Of a stretch of 64,000 nt of DNA, positions 8,072 through 17,221 are shown in pieces. Every line of letters begins with the position of its first letter. Position 1 is the first letter of the stretch. The notes beneath the pieces were generated by a model. It saw only the letters and a program-made list of their open reading frames with translations. It was not told where the DNA came from and searched no databases. This stretch comes from JOPF133 sp052144935 (GTDB lineage: Bacteria > Acidobacteriota > Terriglobia > Bryobacterales > Bryobacteraceae): the NCBI GenBank assembly GCA_052144935.1, contig JBKQPR010000214.1:1-64000 (forward strand). The letters run 5' to 3'. The translations under genes were made by a program, and so were the position numbers.

Positions 8072-8881
8072 TTAGGATTGATGCTCTCCCACCTTGACGA
8101 GGCCGCTCGTCACGCACTTGCTCATGATGTTGCGGAAGCGGGTGCGGCTGATCTGGTGATCGGCCAGCAACCGGCCGTTGTAAATCAGCGCAAAAATCGC
8201 GTAAGGGGTTGGCGCACTCTGGGCATCGCTCCACGACTCGAGATCGACCACCGTGGGCCTGACACCGTACTCACTCTCCGCCGCTTCAATGATTTCAGCC
8301 GCGAATTTCGCGATGTGTGGACACTGGTTTGAGCGGATGATGGTCAAGCCCCGGCTGTACTGCCCGAGTTTCCGATCCCAACCTTTCTTGAAGGCCGGGT
8401 TTACGGCGCCACTATCGAACTTCCGAACGAGCAATTGGTAGTCCGGCGGCGCGGTATCGACGGGTTCGAAACCGTTTGCCAGGAACAGGCGGCGGTCGGC
8501 CAGCCATGGACCGTCCCGGACCATCACGGCGGCGCCGCGCATGCCGGCCTTTCTCGCATCATCCAAGCAGCCTTCGACCATGATGCTCCCCCAGCCCTTT
8601 CGCTGATGCTGCTTGGAGAAAATCCAAACGCAGTGAATAAACATGAAGCCAGCGGCTTCTACACCGCGCCATGCAAACTCGCCCGGAAGGTATTCAATGT
8701 AGCCGCTCGGTTGTCCGTCCGGGGCCAGAAGCATCTTAGCCCGCAGACCGAACCTGGCGTTCGCTTGCAGCCAGCAGTGCTTCTGCTGGCGGCCAGGATG
8801 AGTGGGGCTCTTTATCCCGCAACAGGGCAGTGTGTCGAAGCTCGCCGCATCGACATCGATCAAGCGAGGCTCGCGTATCAA
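8072..8881 (-). CDS. GNAT N-acetyltransferase with C-terminal YoaP-like domain
   Basis: 269 aa from a TTG at 8881; no in-frame ATG lies near the expected N-terminus. Residues to about 155 are GNAT-like, with a V-x-x-x-x-QRKGWG acyl-CoA loop around 90-100. Residues 160-260 match the YoaP-like extension, including a conserved Cys in SNQCPHIAKF. It would acetylate a small molecule or peptide; the target is unknown. It stands alone in the accessory patch, unrelated to the polysaccharide operons. Confidence 0.75.
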   Translation of the reverse strand: MIREPRLIDVDAASFDTLPCCGIKSPTHPGRQQKHCWLQANARFGLRAKMLLAPDGQPSGYIEYLPGEFAWRGVEAAGFMFIHCVWIFSKQHQRKGWGSIMVEGCLDDARKAGMRGAAVMVRDGPWLADRRLFLANGFEPVDTAPPDYQLLVRKFDSGAVNPAFKKGWDRKLGQYSRGLTIIRSNQCPHIAKFAAEIIEAAESEYGVRPTVVDLESWSDAQSAPTPYAIFALIYNGRLLADHQISRTRFRNIMSKCVTSGLVKVGEHQS

Positions 8882-9272
8882 TGGAGACCGATCCTTGTTT
8901 TGTCACCTCCAGTCTACTCCTCTGCACCCGCGTTGGAAACGTGTCCAAGGGCAGGTGGGGCCCGGAATGGACACGCGCCGGCATTCCCCGCCAACTATTA
9001 TTGGCGGATTTGCGCGTGCATTGGTTCGGTCCCAACCTAAGTTGGTCCGGGCAAGTTCGAAACGTGTCCAGACTGGGGAGCCCCATCTGACATCCTGGGC
9101 ATTATGGGACGCGGGATCGCGCCTGTCTGGCTTTTCAGTGCCGCCCACTGTGGTCAAAGTCCGCATCCGGGCATCTTCCGCAGAGCGATTATATAGTGAT
9201 TCGAATCGGCTGATCCGCGTTCGCCGCGCGGCGGGCATTGATTCGCACCTCGTTTGCGCTACACTGTGGCAC
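8882..9272. other. accessory non-coding stretch with short repeats
   Basis: About 390 bp without a credible gene. It holds a 12-nt direct repeat, GAAACGTGTCCA, at 8936-8947 and 9059-9070. A partly inverted TGGACACG lies between them near 8968, and an imperfect dyad CCAACCTAAGTTGG near 9035. These look like remains of a small mobile element; no transposase is visible. Confidence 0.4.
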
Positions 9273-9521
9273 ATGAGGAAAGCCTCGGTCCGTGAGCTGC
9301 ATATCCACACTTCGGAGTTGGTGCGGGAGGCTGCGGAAGGCGGCGTTATCGTGATCGAACGCCGCGGTGAACCTGTCGCGGAGTTGCGCCCCATCACCGC
9401 TTCATCGCGCTTGCCTGCGAGCAAGAAGGCGCTCATCTTCGACTCCATGCAGGAAATGTGGGATCGCATGCCGCAAGCCGGCGACTGCACAAAGATCGTT
9501 GAAGAGGATCGCGACCGTTAG
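9273..9521 (+). CDS. Phd/YefM-type antitoxin
   Basis: 82 aa. The N-terminus MRKASVRELHIHTSELVREA, followed by VIVIERRGEPVAELRP, is the classical Phd/YefM DNA-binding fold. The C-terminal tail is the likely toxin-binding part. It lies 6 bp upstream of a PIN toxin gene. Modules of this kind repress their own promoter. The paired toxin is frameshifted, so the antitoxin may be an orphan. Confidence 0.85.
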   Translation: MRKASVRELHIHTSELVREAAEGGVIVIERRGEPVAELRPITASSRLPASKKALIFDSMQEMWDRMPQAGDCTKIVEEDRDR

Positions 9522-9527
9522 GCCACC

Positions 9528-9895
9528 GTGTATCTCGACACGTCCTATATCGCAAAATTCTATTTCAATGAACCCGGATCTCCCAGGGTTCGCGAACTTG
9601 TCCGTGAAGCGGATGCCCTTTATTCGTCCTTGTGGGCCTTGGCCGAATTTCACGCCGTAATTCATCGCCGGGTTCGTGAAGGCGCATCCTCACCCAGTGA
9701 CGCATGGGATCTTGCTTCCCGCTTCTGCGAACACGTAGCCGAGGGGCCGTGGAACCTCATTCCAGCCCACGAACCACCGCCGACGCCGTGCACTTGGCGA
9801 CGGCGTACGAGATTGGGGAACGCGACGTGTGGACCAACGACCGCCACATGCTCGCAGCCGCTTCGTACTTCGGCGTGACGGGCCGGTCGGTCTAG
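9528..9895 (+). pseudogene. PIN-domain toxin (VapC-like), frameshifted
   Basis: GTG start at 9528. The frame opens with YLDTSYIAKFYFNE, containing the first catalytic Asp, and runs normally to about 9775. The remaining PIN sequence (TADAVHLATAYEIGERD, then TNDRHMLAAA) is in another frame, offset by two. One deleted base near 9770-9780 explains it. Without the shift the protein would be about 122 aa, normal for VapC. It is either a dead toxin or an assembly error. Confidence 0.8.
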
Positions 9896-9925
9896 CTGCT
9901 GCCCCACGCGTTATTGTGAGGAGAG

Positions 9926-10948
9926 ATGAAGCACCTGATCACCGGAGGCAGCGGATTTCTGGGAAATCTGATCGCCCGCCGCCTGCTGGCCAGCGGCGAA
10001 CAAGTCCGCAGCCTGGACATCTGGGAAGATCCGTCCAGGCCCCCGGAAATCGACTTTGTGCGTTGCGATGTTCGCGATGCCGCCGGCGTGGGCCAGGCCT
10101 TGCGGGGCATCGACATCGTCCACCACAACGCCGCGCTGGTGCCGCTGACCAAATCCGGCAAGGACTTCGCCCGCGTCAATATCGATGGCTCCCGTATTGT
10201 CGCCGAACAGGCCGCCGGCCGCGTCCGGGCGTTCATCCACATGAGTTCGTCGGCGGTCTACGGCAGCCCCGCCTGCCCCATCACTGCGGAGACGCCCTAT
10301 CGCCCCATAGAGATCTATGGCCGCGCCAAACTGGCCGGTGAGCTGGCCGTGCGCGAGGTCTGCGAAAAACACGGCACGGCGCTCACGGTGATCCGCCCGC
10401 GGACCATCCTCGGCCCGGGCCGCCTGGGCATCTTTCAGATTCTGTTTGAGTGGATCGCCGCCGGGCAGAACATCTTCGTCATTGGCGACGGCAACGTGAA
10501 ATTTCAATTCGTGCATGCCGGCGATCTGATCGACGCCTACATGCTGGCCCTGCGCCTGGGCAAGCCCGGCATCTACAATGTCGGCGCCGCACGCTTTGGA
10601 ACTCTCCGCGAAGCGCTGGAGAACCTAGTCTGTCATGCTCACAGCACCTCGCGAGTGCGATCCCTACCCGCCGGCCCGGCCATCCGGACGCTGCGCGCGC
10701 TCGACTTCCTGGGCCTGTCGCCGCTGGCTCCGTGGCATTATCTGACCTATCACAAACCCTTCTACTTCGACGTTAACGCGCTCCTCCAACTGGGTTGGCG
10801 GCCCAGGTATTCCAACGACGACATGTTCCGGGAAAGCTACGATTGGTTCCTGGCGAACCGGCGCGCCGCCGGCGCCGCTAAGGATGGGTCGCCGCATCGC
10901 CGCCGCGTCCGCGAAGGCGTGCTCTGGCTGCTGAAAAAGATCGCCTGA
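9926..10948 (+). CDS. NAD-dependent epimerase/dehydratase (extended SDR)
   Basis: 340 aa. The GGSGFLG nucleotide loop is at 7-13, a SSSAVYG strand follows, and the catalytic Tyr131-x3-Lys135 lies in IYGRAK. A preceding purine-rich GAGGAG at about 9917-9922 supports the ATG. It is of the family acting on nucleotide sugars or lipid-linked substrates; the exact reaction cannot be told. It is a single gene, convergent with the glycosyltransferase that follows. Confidence 0.85.
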   Translation: MKHLITGGSGFLGNLIARRLLASGEQVRSLDIWEDPSRPPEIDFVRCDVRDAAGVGQALRGIDIVHHNAALVPLTKSGKDFARVNIDGSRIVAEQAAGRVRAFIHMSSSAVYGSPACPITAETPYRPIEIYGRAKLAGELAVREVCEKHGTALTVIRPRTILGPGRLGIFQILFEWIAAGQNIFVIGDGNVKFQFVHAGDLIDAYMLALRLGKPGIYNVGAARFGTLREALENLVCHAHSTSRVRSLPAGPAIRTLRALDFLGLSPLAPWHYLTYHKPFYFDVNALLQLGWRPRYSNDDMFRESYDWFLANRRAAGAAKDGSPHRRRVREGVLWLLKKIA

Positions 10949-10991
10949 ACCGCCCGCGCTTCGAGAGCCCCTGCGCCAACCGCGGGCTGGT

Positions 10992-12107
10992 TTATCGACT
11001 CTTCCATAACTTCTGCGCCGGCACGAATAGAACCGCCACGGCGCACAGCGAGGCGGCCATCAACATCACGAAAGTGCGCACCCGCGAAGTCACCCGCTTC
11101 AGCCGGGAAGACTCGGGCAAAGCGCTATCCAGGGCCGCCAGCCCATAGAAGCCCGCCTGCCCGCACCAGGCGATCGCCCGCCACGGATCGGGCAGCCCGA
11201 ACGACGTTCCAGCCGCCACCAGCAAGGCCCATGGCATGAGGAGCCGGGCTAGCTTATGCGAAAAGAAATGGAGCCACATGCGGTTCCCCGGCCCCAACAG
11301 AGCGGGATAGAAACCGACGATCTGGTAGACCCCCGCCAGCGTCCTGATTTTGCGGCGAAACTCCGAGCTCAGGTTGGTCGGATCGTCGAAAGCCTTGGCC
11401 GAGTCGTCGAGAATCACGCGGTATCCCCGGAAGAACGCGGCCAGGGGAAGGTACATATCGTCGGCCAGAGTTTGCGCTGGTAATGGCCTGGCCAGGTCCT
11501 GCCGCATGGCGTAAATGCAGCCCGTCGCCCCTATTACCGAATCCAGCCGGCTTTGCCGTGTGCGAATCCACTTTTCGTAGCGCCAGTACAGGCCTACGCC
11601 CGCTTCGCCGCTGGTCTGGCCCTTCCGGATCACCAGTTCCCCGCTGGCAACTCCCACCGCCGGGTCCGCAAAACAAGCCACCAGATTTCGCAGGCTGTCA
11701 CGGCTCAATTCCTGCCGGACGTCCGTGAAAAACAGGATTTCCCCGCAGGCTGCCTCGATCGCCCGGTTCAATGCCAGCGCCTTGCCTCCCGCCGGAACTT
11801 TCAGCAACCGGACGCCTCGGCGCCCCGCATACCCTTCCACGATGCATTCGGTGGCGTCGGTGGAACCGTCGGAAACCACCAGGATCTCGATCAAATCCAT
11901 GGGATAATTTAGAGCCAGTAGCGATTCCAGTTTCTGGGCAACCCACCGCTCTCCGTTGCGCACCGGCAGAATCACGGACACGCTGCGCGGCGCGAACGCC
12001 TTTTTCACTGGCCTGGCTCGCCGTGCCAGCAACGCCAACAGCAGCGGATATCCGAACATTGTGTAGAAGCAAAATGCGGCAGCCAGCAGAAATAAAGCGT
12101 TCATCAT
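10992..12107 (-). CDS. membrane-associated GT2 glycosyltransferase
   Basis: 371 aa. An N-terminal membrane segment is followed by a GT-A domain: SVILPVRNGERWV, then VVSDGSTDATE (nucleotide-sugar binding), FFTDVRQE as the DxD-like position, and ADDMYLPL. Three or more C-terminal hydrophobic helices follow from about residue 280. This is the architecture of processive or lipid-linked family-2 transferases that work at the inner membrane face. It probably adds a sugar in surface polysaccharide assembly; donor and acceptor are unknown. Confidence 0.87.
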   Translation of the reverse strand: MMNALFLLAAAFCFYTMFGYPLLLALLARRARPVKKAFAPRSVSVILPVRNGERWVAQKLESLLALNYPMDLIEILVVSDGSTDATECIVEGYAGRRGVRLLKVPAGGKALALNRAIEAACGEILFFTDVRQELSRDSLRNLVACFADPAVGVASGELVIRKGQTSGEAGVGLYWRYEKWIRTRQSRLDSVIGATGCIYAMRQDLARPLPAQTLADDMYLPLAAFFRGYRVILDDSAKAFDDPTNLSSEFRRKIRTLAGVYQIVGFYPALLGPGNRMWLHFFSHKLARLLMPWALLVAAGTSFGLPDPWRAIAWCGQAGFYGLAALDSALPESSRLKRVTSRVRTFVMLMAASLCAVAVLFVPAQKLWKSR

Positions 12108-12340
12108 CGCCGTAGATCAGCAGTGGGTAGGGCAGGGGAATCGGCCAACCGCCGCTAGACCTGCCGCGCCGGCGCCGGATTCGGCATATGGTACACGAGG
12201 AGATGTAGCGTTTGGTCCACTGGATTCTCAATTGTCAGGAACTTTACCGGGCTTTGTCAATCAGCTCATGCCTTGTCCAGTTGTCGCTTTAAGGCTCTCC
12301 AAGTGGAGCCGTATGAAGCCGGGTTACCGCCAAAAACCAG

Positions 12341-12431
12341 GTGTAGGTCCGTGGAAAATCCTGATTCCTTCCGCCAGCTTTCCCGACCTCGCTAGGTGTA
12401 GTAGTGTGGAAATTGGTGTAGTTGCGTGGAA
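12341..12431 (+). repeat. iteron group 1 (three 16-bp copies)
   Basis: Copies at 12341-12356 (GTGTAGGTCCGTGGAA), 12396-12411 (GTGTAGTAGTGTGGAA) and 12416-12431 (GTGTAGTTGCGTGGAA). All are in direct orientation and end in GGAA. The last two are 20 bp apart. Confidence 0.85.
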
Positions 12432-12560
12432 GAAATCCGCCTCTTTCACCTATTATGGGTATGTTTTAGTACCTTTTAAATACACTGTTCCCTTCAGACC
12501 CGTTGAATCAAGAGAGATTCCGGTGCCACAAATACTGCTAGAATCCAACTCGTTCCAGCA

Positions 12561-12704
12561 GTGTAGTTTAGGGGAAGGGAAGTGTAGTTGCCTGGAAATC
12601 CGGTGTAGTTCCACGGAAGTCAGGTGAAGACACGTGGAAAGTTGGTGTAGGTCGCTGGAACAGAAAGTGAAGGCATGTGGAACAAAAGGTGTAGATCCGT
12701 GGAA
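12561..12704 (+). repeat. iteron group 2 (seven 16-bp copies at 21-22 bp spacing)
   Basis: Starts at 12561, 12582, 12603, 12624, 12645, 12667 and 12689, all direct, consensus GTGTAGNNNCGTGGAA. Intervals of 21, 21, 21, 21, 22 and 22 bp place each copy on the same face of the helix, as in plasmid iteron origins bound by Rep proteins. The array stops 115 bp before the initiator start. One further match (GTGTAGTTGAAAGGAA) lies inside the initiator gene at 13789-13804. Confidence 0.92.
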
Positions 12705-12818
12705 CTAAAATGCTGCTAAGCGATTTGTTTTCATGCTCTTATGGAATGCCAAAGGTTTTTACAGTTTAGTTCATAGTACACTACAGCAACTTCCATACGT
12801 AAGGATTCCCTCAATCCC

Positions 12819-14291
12819 GTGACTGACCAGCCCGCCACCGGCACTTTCCCTGTTGTTATTGAACACGTCGATTTAGTTCGCGTCGAAAAGAGCCTGCATT
12901 CGCTGGGCTTCTTTGCATCCACGGCCAATCGCGAGATCTCTCGAACCGTTGTGCAGATCTTTCGCCGTCCCGACGGCCAGCGCATTCACGCTAAGGCCGT
13001 GATTGAAGGCATTCCTAGCCTTGGTTTGCCCACCACTGCCGACCGCGACAAGTATATGGCCTTCATGAAGTTCGCACTAGACCGGCGCGAAATTCAGGGA
13101 CATCTCACGAACCCCATCCGCTTCAGTGGAGCCGACATGATTAAACTTCTCCGTCTCCGCAAGGGTGGCTTTCACTACGACGAGATTAACGACTGGTGCA
13201 AGCGCATGGTGGCCACCACAATCATGTCGGAAGCCTCCATTTTTCTCGCGGACCGGAGGCAATATGCCACCGACACTTTCCACGTCTTCGACCGAGTCGT
13301 GCTGGTGGGAGAGGAACTTAACGACGGCACCCGCTCCGAGTTCTACCAGGTTTACCTCTCCGAGTGGCAACTCACCAATCTCAACCAGGGCTACTTGCTG
13401 CCCCTCGATTTCAACGCCTACCTGCGGCTGCATCGCGATATTGCCAAGGCCCTCTTTGGCCAACTCAGTGTTTGGTTCTATGCCAGCCGCGGCCAGGCTG
13501 TGGAGAAAAAGTATCAGGATCTCTGCCAACTGCTCAACATTCGCGCCTACCCACATCTTTCCAAAGCCCGCTCGGTCCTGGAACCTTCGCTCGACGAACT
13601 CATGGAAATCGGTTATCTCTCCAGTTGGGACCTTGTCCGCACGGCCCGTGGCGCCGACTTTAAGCTTGAGCTCGCGCCTGGCAAACGGCTTCTGTCACTG
13701 CCGAATTTTGCCAGTGTAGTTAACCCCGACGCCCGCGCCGTGCTCGAAGCCGGCATGCCTGCCTGGGTGGGCGAACTGCTGACACGTGGTGTAGTTGAAA
13801 GGAAAGCCCGCCAGTTGGCGCTGGACATCCCCGACGATCAACCTGTCTTCGATCAGATCGAATACGCCGAGTATCTAATCCAGCAGGACCGCCGCGGCCG
13901 CGGCAAAATCTCCAACCCGGCCGGCTTCTACATCTGGGCTATCGAAAACAACCTCTCGGTTCCGGCGAATTTCGAAACCTCCCGCTCGCGCCGCACGCGC
14001 ACGGAACAAAATGCCAGCATGGTCGAACTCAACAATGCCTACGATGAGTTTTGCCAGCAACAGATTTCCAAAAAACTGGAAGCCGACTATCCGCAGGACC
14101 GCTTAGACTCGACGCTTCGCGAGCACATGAAATCCATCAAACGCGAACAGCCGGAGTGGTTTGCACGGGTTCCCGAAAGCACCCGCCGCGAGGTTGCCAT
14201 GAGCCGCCTGAAAGCCGCCATTCGCGAGCACCTGGCCCTGCCCAGTTTCGAACGCTGGCACAAACAGATGCTGCAAGAACGCCTGTTCTGA
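12819..14291 (+). CDS. replication initiator protein A (RPA/RepA-like)
   Basis: 490 aa from a GTG at 12819. Sequence such as ISRTVVQIFRRPDGQ followed by GIPSLGLPTTADRDKYMAF resembles the plasmid replication initiator A family. A helical, likely winged-helix middle follows (SEWQLTNLNQGYLLPLDF, HRDIAKALFGQLSVWFY). The iteron array immediately upstream strongly supports an origin-binding role. There are no plasmid genes beyond this module: the flanks are polysaccharide genes on both sides. It could be a captured plasmid replicon or a functional secondary origin. Family assignment is from memory of the motif pattern. Confidence 0.75.
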   Translation: MTDQPATGTFPVVIEHVDLVRVEKSLHSLGFFASTANREISRTVVQIFRRPDGQRIHAKAVIEGIPSLGLPTTADRDKYMAFMKFALDRREIQGHLTNPIRFSGADMIKLLRLRKGGFHYDEINDWCKRMVATTIMSEASIFLADRRQYATDTFHVFDRVVLVGEELNDGTRSEFYQVYLSEWQLTNLNQGYLLPLDFNAYLRLHRDIAKALFGQLSVWFYASRGQAVEKKYQDLCQLLNIRAYPHLSKARSVLEPSLDELMEIGYLSSWDLVRTARGADFKLELAPGKRLLSLPNFASVVNPDARAVLEAGMPAWVGELLTRGVVERKARQLALDIPDDQPVFDQIEYAEYLIQQDRRGRGKISNPAGFYIWAIENNLSVPANFETSRSRRTRTEQNASMVELNNAYDEFCQQQISKKLEADYPQDRLDSTLREHMKSIKREQPEWFARVPESTRREVAMSRLKAAIREHLALPSFERWHKQMLQERLF

Positions 14292-14370
14292 CCGGGCCGG
14301 GATCCGAAGCCAAGTCCCGATACCCGACTTATGCAGAACCGCACTTCCACGTATCTACACCCCAAACCTG

Positions 14371-15396
14371 TCAGATGTTAATACTCCTTACTTTTCGACG
14401 CGCCAGAGCTCCATATAGACCCGGAACTCCAAGAATTGCAATGACTACGTATCCCAGCGCCTGAGTAACCAAACTATACGCCAGTGCTTGATCGCGTCCT
14501 ATCCCAAAAGCCGCCAGCACGGTCACCGCGGCAAACTGATAAATCCCCACGTAACCCGGCGTCGAGGGCAGCGCGCTTCCCAACCCCATCGCGGTCAGCA
14601 GCAACACCGCCGCGGGAAACCGCATCTCCAACCCCAGGCCACGCGCCGCAACCATCATGCTGGTGGCGTCCGCCGCCCAGATTGCAGCGGTCAACCCAGC
14701 GTAACTCATAAACCGCCCCACATCGTGAAAAGCGCGAATCGCCAGCAGGATCTGCTCCACCATCAGCTTTATCCGCTCCTTTAGCGCCGGTGGAACCGGC
14801 AATCGCCGGACGATCCGTTGGACCAACCCCTCCGCGTGCGGCAGCACCATCAAGGTAAGCGCCCCAACCCCGGCCGCCAGCGCCATGGTGCGCGCCACTC
14901 CTTCCATCCAGGCCGGTTTAGAGGCCACTTGCGAAAGCGTCAGCGATCCCCACAGTACCAGCACAATCGCATCCATCAACCGCTCGCCCACCGCGGTAGT
15001 CAGCACATACGCCCGCGATAACGAACACTGGCTGCTGATGATCAAACTGCGGATCACTTCCCCGGCCCGCGCCGGCAGCACATTGTTCCCCAGATACCCG
15101 GCCATATTGGCGCGGAATACCGTGCTCACCCGCAAAGGCGCGCTGGCGCCGGCATTCAGCAGAATCCGCCACCGCAAGGCACGCAGAACGTAGGAAATCA
15201 CGCTGACGAGACATCCCCCCGCCAGGTATTCCCAGCGCGCGGAAACCACCGTGCGCCACACCCGCATCCACTCCACTCCGTGCAGCGCTTTGTACAGAAG
15301 CACGGCCGCCAGTCCAATGGCAAACACCCACCGCCACGCCGCGAGGCGCGTTCCTCCCTCCGGCCCTCGTGCGCTCTCCACTATCGACGAAGCCAT
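14371..15396 (-). CDS. lysylphosphatidylglycerol synthase TM-type membrane protein
   Basis: 341 aa from the ATG at 15396 (a TTG ten codons upstream is possible). About eight membrane segments. Family hallmarks include VLRALRWRILL, the RANMAGYLGNNVLPARAGEVIR loop (two parts of it shown) and ALPSTPGYVGIYQF near the C-terminus. These proteins (UPF0104/AglD-like) occur in lipid-linked glycan pathways and are suspected flippases or transferases. It faces the initiator gene tail to tail. Confidence 0.85.
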   Translation of the reverse strand: MASSIVESARGPEGGTRLAAWRWVFAIGLAAVLLYKALHGVEWMRVWRTVVSARWEYLAGGCLVSVISYVLRALRWRILLNAGASAPLRVSTVFRANMAGYLGNNVLPARAGEVIRSLIISSQCSLSRAYVLTTAVGERLMDAIVLVLWGSLTLSQVASKPAWMEGVARTMALAAGVGALTLMVLPHAEGLVQRIVRRLPVPPALKERIKLMVEQILLAIRAFHDVGRFMSYAGLTAAIWAADATSMMVAARGLGLEMRFPAAVLLLTAMGLGSALPSTPGYVGIYQFAAVTVLAAFGIGRDQALAYSLVTQALGYVVIAILGVPGLYGALARRKVRSINI

Positions 15397-15709
15397 TGCC
15401 AGCCTTGAGATTCCAGAGAGTAACAAAAGAGCCGTTGACGCGCCCCGTGCTGTATGCGGTTGAGTTCTTCAGCGACCACGGCCTCTCCATGTTATCTGGA
15501 AACCATGTCCGGCATCCGGCTGGAACATGGCTCCGCGCCGGGTTCTCGATTGGTTAATGAAATCGCCGCACAAGAGCGTACCTGCCTGAATGCCTTACCG
15601 CAAGGAGCGTGCTGGCTCGATCGGCATCTCGTCCGGCAACAGTCTGAGCGTTCTGGAGCGGTCTCGAAGTCTTGCTTCCCTGTCATGCCCACGTGATAAT
15701 GGCGGAGTA

Positions 15710-16447
15710 ATGACCTCACCAGATGCCGACTACAAGCAACGCCTGGAAGAGATAGCCGGGGCGCACCTCGTTCCCGACCCGGCCCAGAAGGCCGATGCCG
15801 TCCTGCGGTCGCACATCCGGAACCGCATTATACGGTGGGTGAGAGGCCCGGAGGTGCTCGAGATGGGCGCCGGGGAGTTGATGTGGACGCAAGGGATCGT
15901 AGAGAGCTTCGGCCATTCGTCGATTGTGGACGCCTCGGGATCCCTACTAAGAAACGCCCAGGCCGTCTATGGGGACAAGATCACCTGCTATGACAGCCTT
16001 TTCGAGAAGTTTCTTCCACCCGATAGAATTCGATTCGACACGGTGATTGCCACTCACGTCCTGGAACATGTCAACGATCCGGTGGCGGTTTTACAGCATG
16101 CCCGGAGGTGGTTGGCGCCCGGCGGGCGGATCATCGTCGCAGTGCCGAACGCCACGTCGCTGCACCGCCGTTTGGGAGTCAAAATGGGCTTACTGAAAAC
16201 CGTCTACGACTTCAGTGAGCGAGACTATCTGGCGGGGCATCGGCGCGTGTACGATCTGGATAAAATGAAGGCGGACGCCACCGCGGCCGGGCTGAAGATT
16301 CTGCATGAGCAGGGCTTCGTTTTGAAGATCCTTTCGGCGGCCATGATGGCCAACTTCCCGCTGGCGCTGACCAAGGCGATGGCCGATCTGGGCGATGAAC
16401 TGCCGCCCGAGATGTTGGCGGATAGCGGACTGGTTCTGGAGCCTTAA
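15710..16447 (+). CDS. class I SAM-dependent methyltransferase
   Basis: 245 aa; ATG at 15710 preceded by GGCGGAG. Motif I reads VLEMGAGELMW (about 50-60), the acidic end of strand 2 is SIVDASG, and VIATHVLEHVNDP, then WLAPGGRIIVAVPN, are the Ubie/Coq5-like post-motifs. It probably methylates a glycan, sugar or lipid intermediate. It is followed 10 bp later by a GT2 gene and then an acyltransferase, all in the same direction, suggesting one operon. Confidence 0.88.
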   Translation: MTSPDADYKQRLEEIAGAHLVPDPAQKADAVLRSHIRNRIIRWVRGPEVLEMGAGELMWTQGIVESFGHSSIVDASGSLLRNAQAVYGDKITCYDSLFEKFLPPDRIRFDTVIATHVLEHVNDPVAVLQHARRWLAPGGRIIVAVPNATSLHRRLGVKMGLLKTVYDFSERDYLAGHRRVYDLDKMKADATAAGLKILHEQGFVLKILSAAMMANFPLALTKAMADLGDELPPEMLADSGLVLEP

Positions 16448-16457
16448 CTGGCCCACT

Positions 16458-17198
16458 ATGCCCTCTCCGCCTCAGGATTTGCGTGGCGCAACCGCGATCG
16501 GGATGCTTTCCGTCGTCATGCCCGTGTATAACGAAGAAGCGGCTATCGAGAGTGTCATCCTGGAGCACCGCGACGTTCTGCACGGACTCCACCAGAACGT
16601 TCCCGAATGGGAGATCGTCTGCGTGGACGATGGGAGCGTGGATCGCACGCCGGAGATTCTGCGCAATCTTCAGGCGCGGGTGCCGCAACTGCGCGTGATC
16701 CGCCAGGAGAATCAGGGCATTTACGGCGCCCTGGCGCGGGTCATCCAGGAGGCGCGCGGCACGCACGTCTACAACACCGGGTCCGACGGCCAATGGCCGG
16801 CCAAGAACCTGGAGACCATGCTGGTGGCGATTGCCGGCGGAGCGGACCTGGTGGTCGGGGTACGGAACAACCGGCGGGAGGTTTATTCCCCGGCGCGCCG
16901 GCTGATTTCGGGGTGCTTCAATTTCCTGCCCAGAATCCTGTTCGGAACGCGCGTCGAAGACGCCGGCAGCTCGAAACTGGGAATCCGCGAAATTTTCCGG
17001 TATGATCTGATTTCACGCAGCGTTTTTTCCGAAGCCGAGCGGATTATTCTGGCGCACCGGAAGGGGATGCGTATCGAGTTTGTGCCGATCCATTTTCTGA
17101 CACGCAGCGGAGGGAAAGCGGTGGGGGCGAGTTGGAGGAATATCCGCTCGTCCGTCCGGGACCTGTTTCGCTGCCTGTACGCTTATGGCTTTCGTTGA
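16458..17198 (+). CDS. GT2 glycosyltransferase
   Basis: 246 aa from ATG 16458; a second ATG at 16503 is possible. SVVMPVYNEEAAIESV opens the GT-A domain and VCVDDGSVDRTPEIL binds the nucleotide. The usual DxD is replaced by NTGSDGQWPA, with an Asp in the right place. There is no C-terminal membrane domain, unlike the other GT2 enzymes here. It lies between a methyltransferase and a hexapeptide acyltransferase. The product is unknown. Confidence 0.87.
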   Translation: MPSPPQDLRGATAIGMLSVVMPVYNEEAAIESVILEHRDVLHGLHQNVPEWEIVCVDDGSVDRTPEILRNLQARVPQLRVIRQENQGIYGALARVIQEARGTHVYNTGSDGQWPAKNLETMLVAIAGGADLVVGVRNNRREVYSPARRLISGCFNFLPRILFGTRVEDAGSSKLGIREIFRYDLISRSVFSEAERIILAHRKGMRIEFVPIHFLTRSGGKAVGASWRNIRSSVRDLFRCLYAYGFR

Positions 17199-17221
17199 TT
17201 CCATCGTCATTGGAGACGCCC

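Larger units (their letters stand above)
12108..12818. other. origin-like region: iterons and AT-rich block
   Basis: About 710 bp between the GT2 gene and the initiator gene. It contains ten iteron-like 16-mers (annotated separately) and an AT-rich block around 12440-12545 lying between the two iteron groups, a plausible unwinding element. I found no good DnaA box. The region is clearly poorer in G+C than its neighbours. Confidence 0.65.

Noticed and set aside
12561..12704. CRISPR array
   Set aside because: Repeats are 16 bp with 5-6 bp spacers of near-constant length and no cas genes; the layout is that of iterons.
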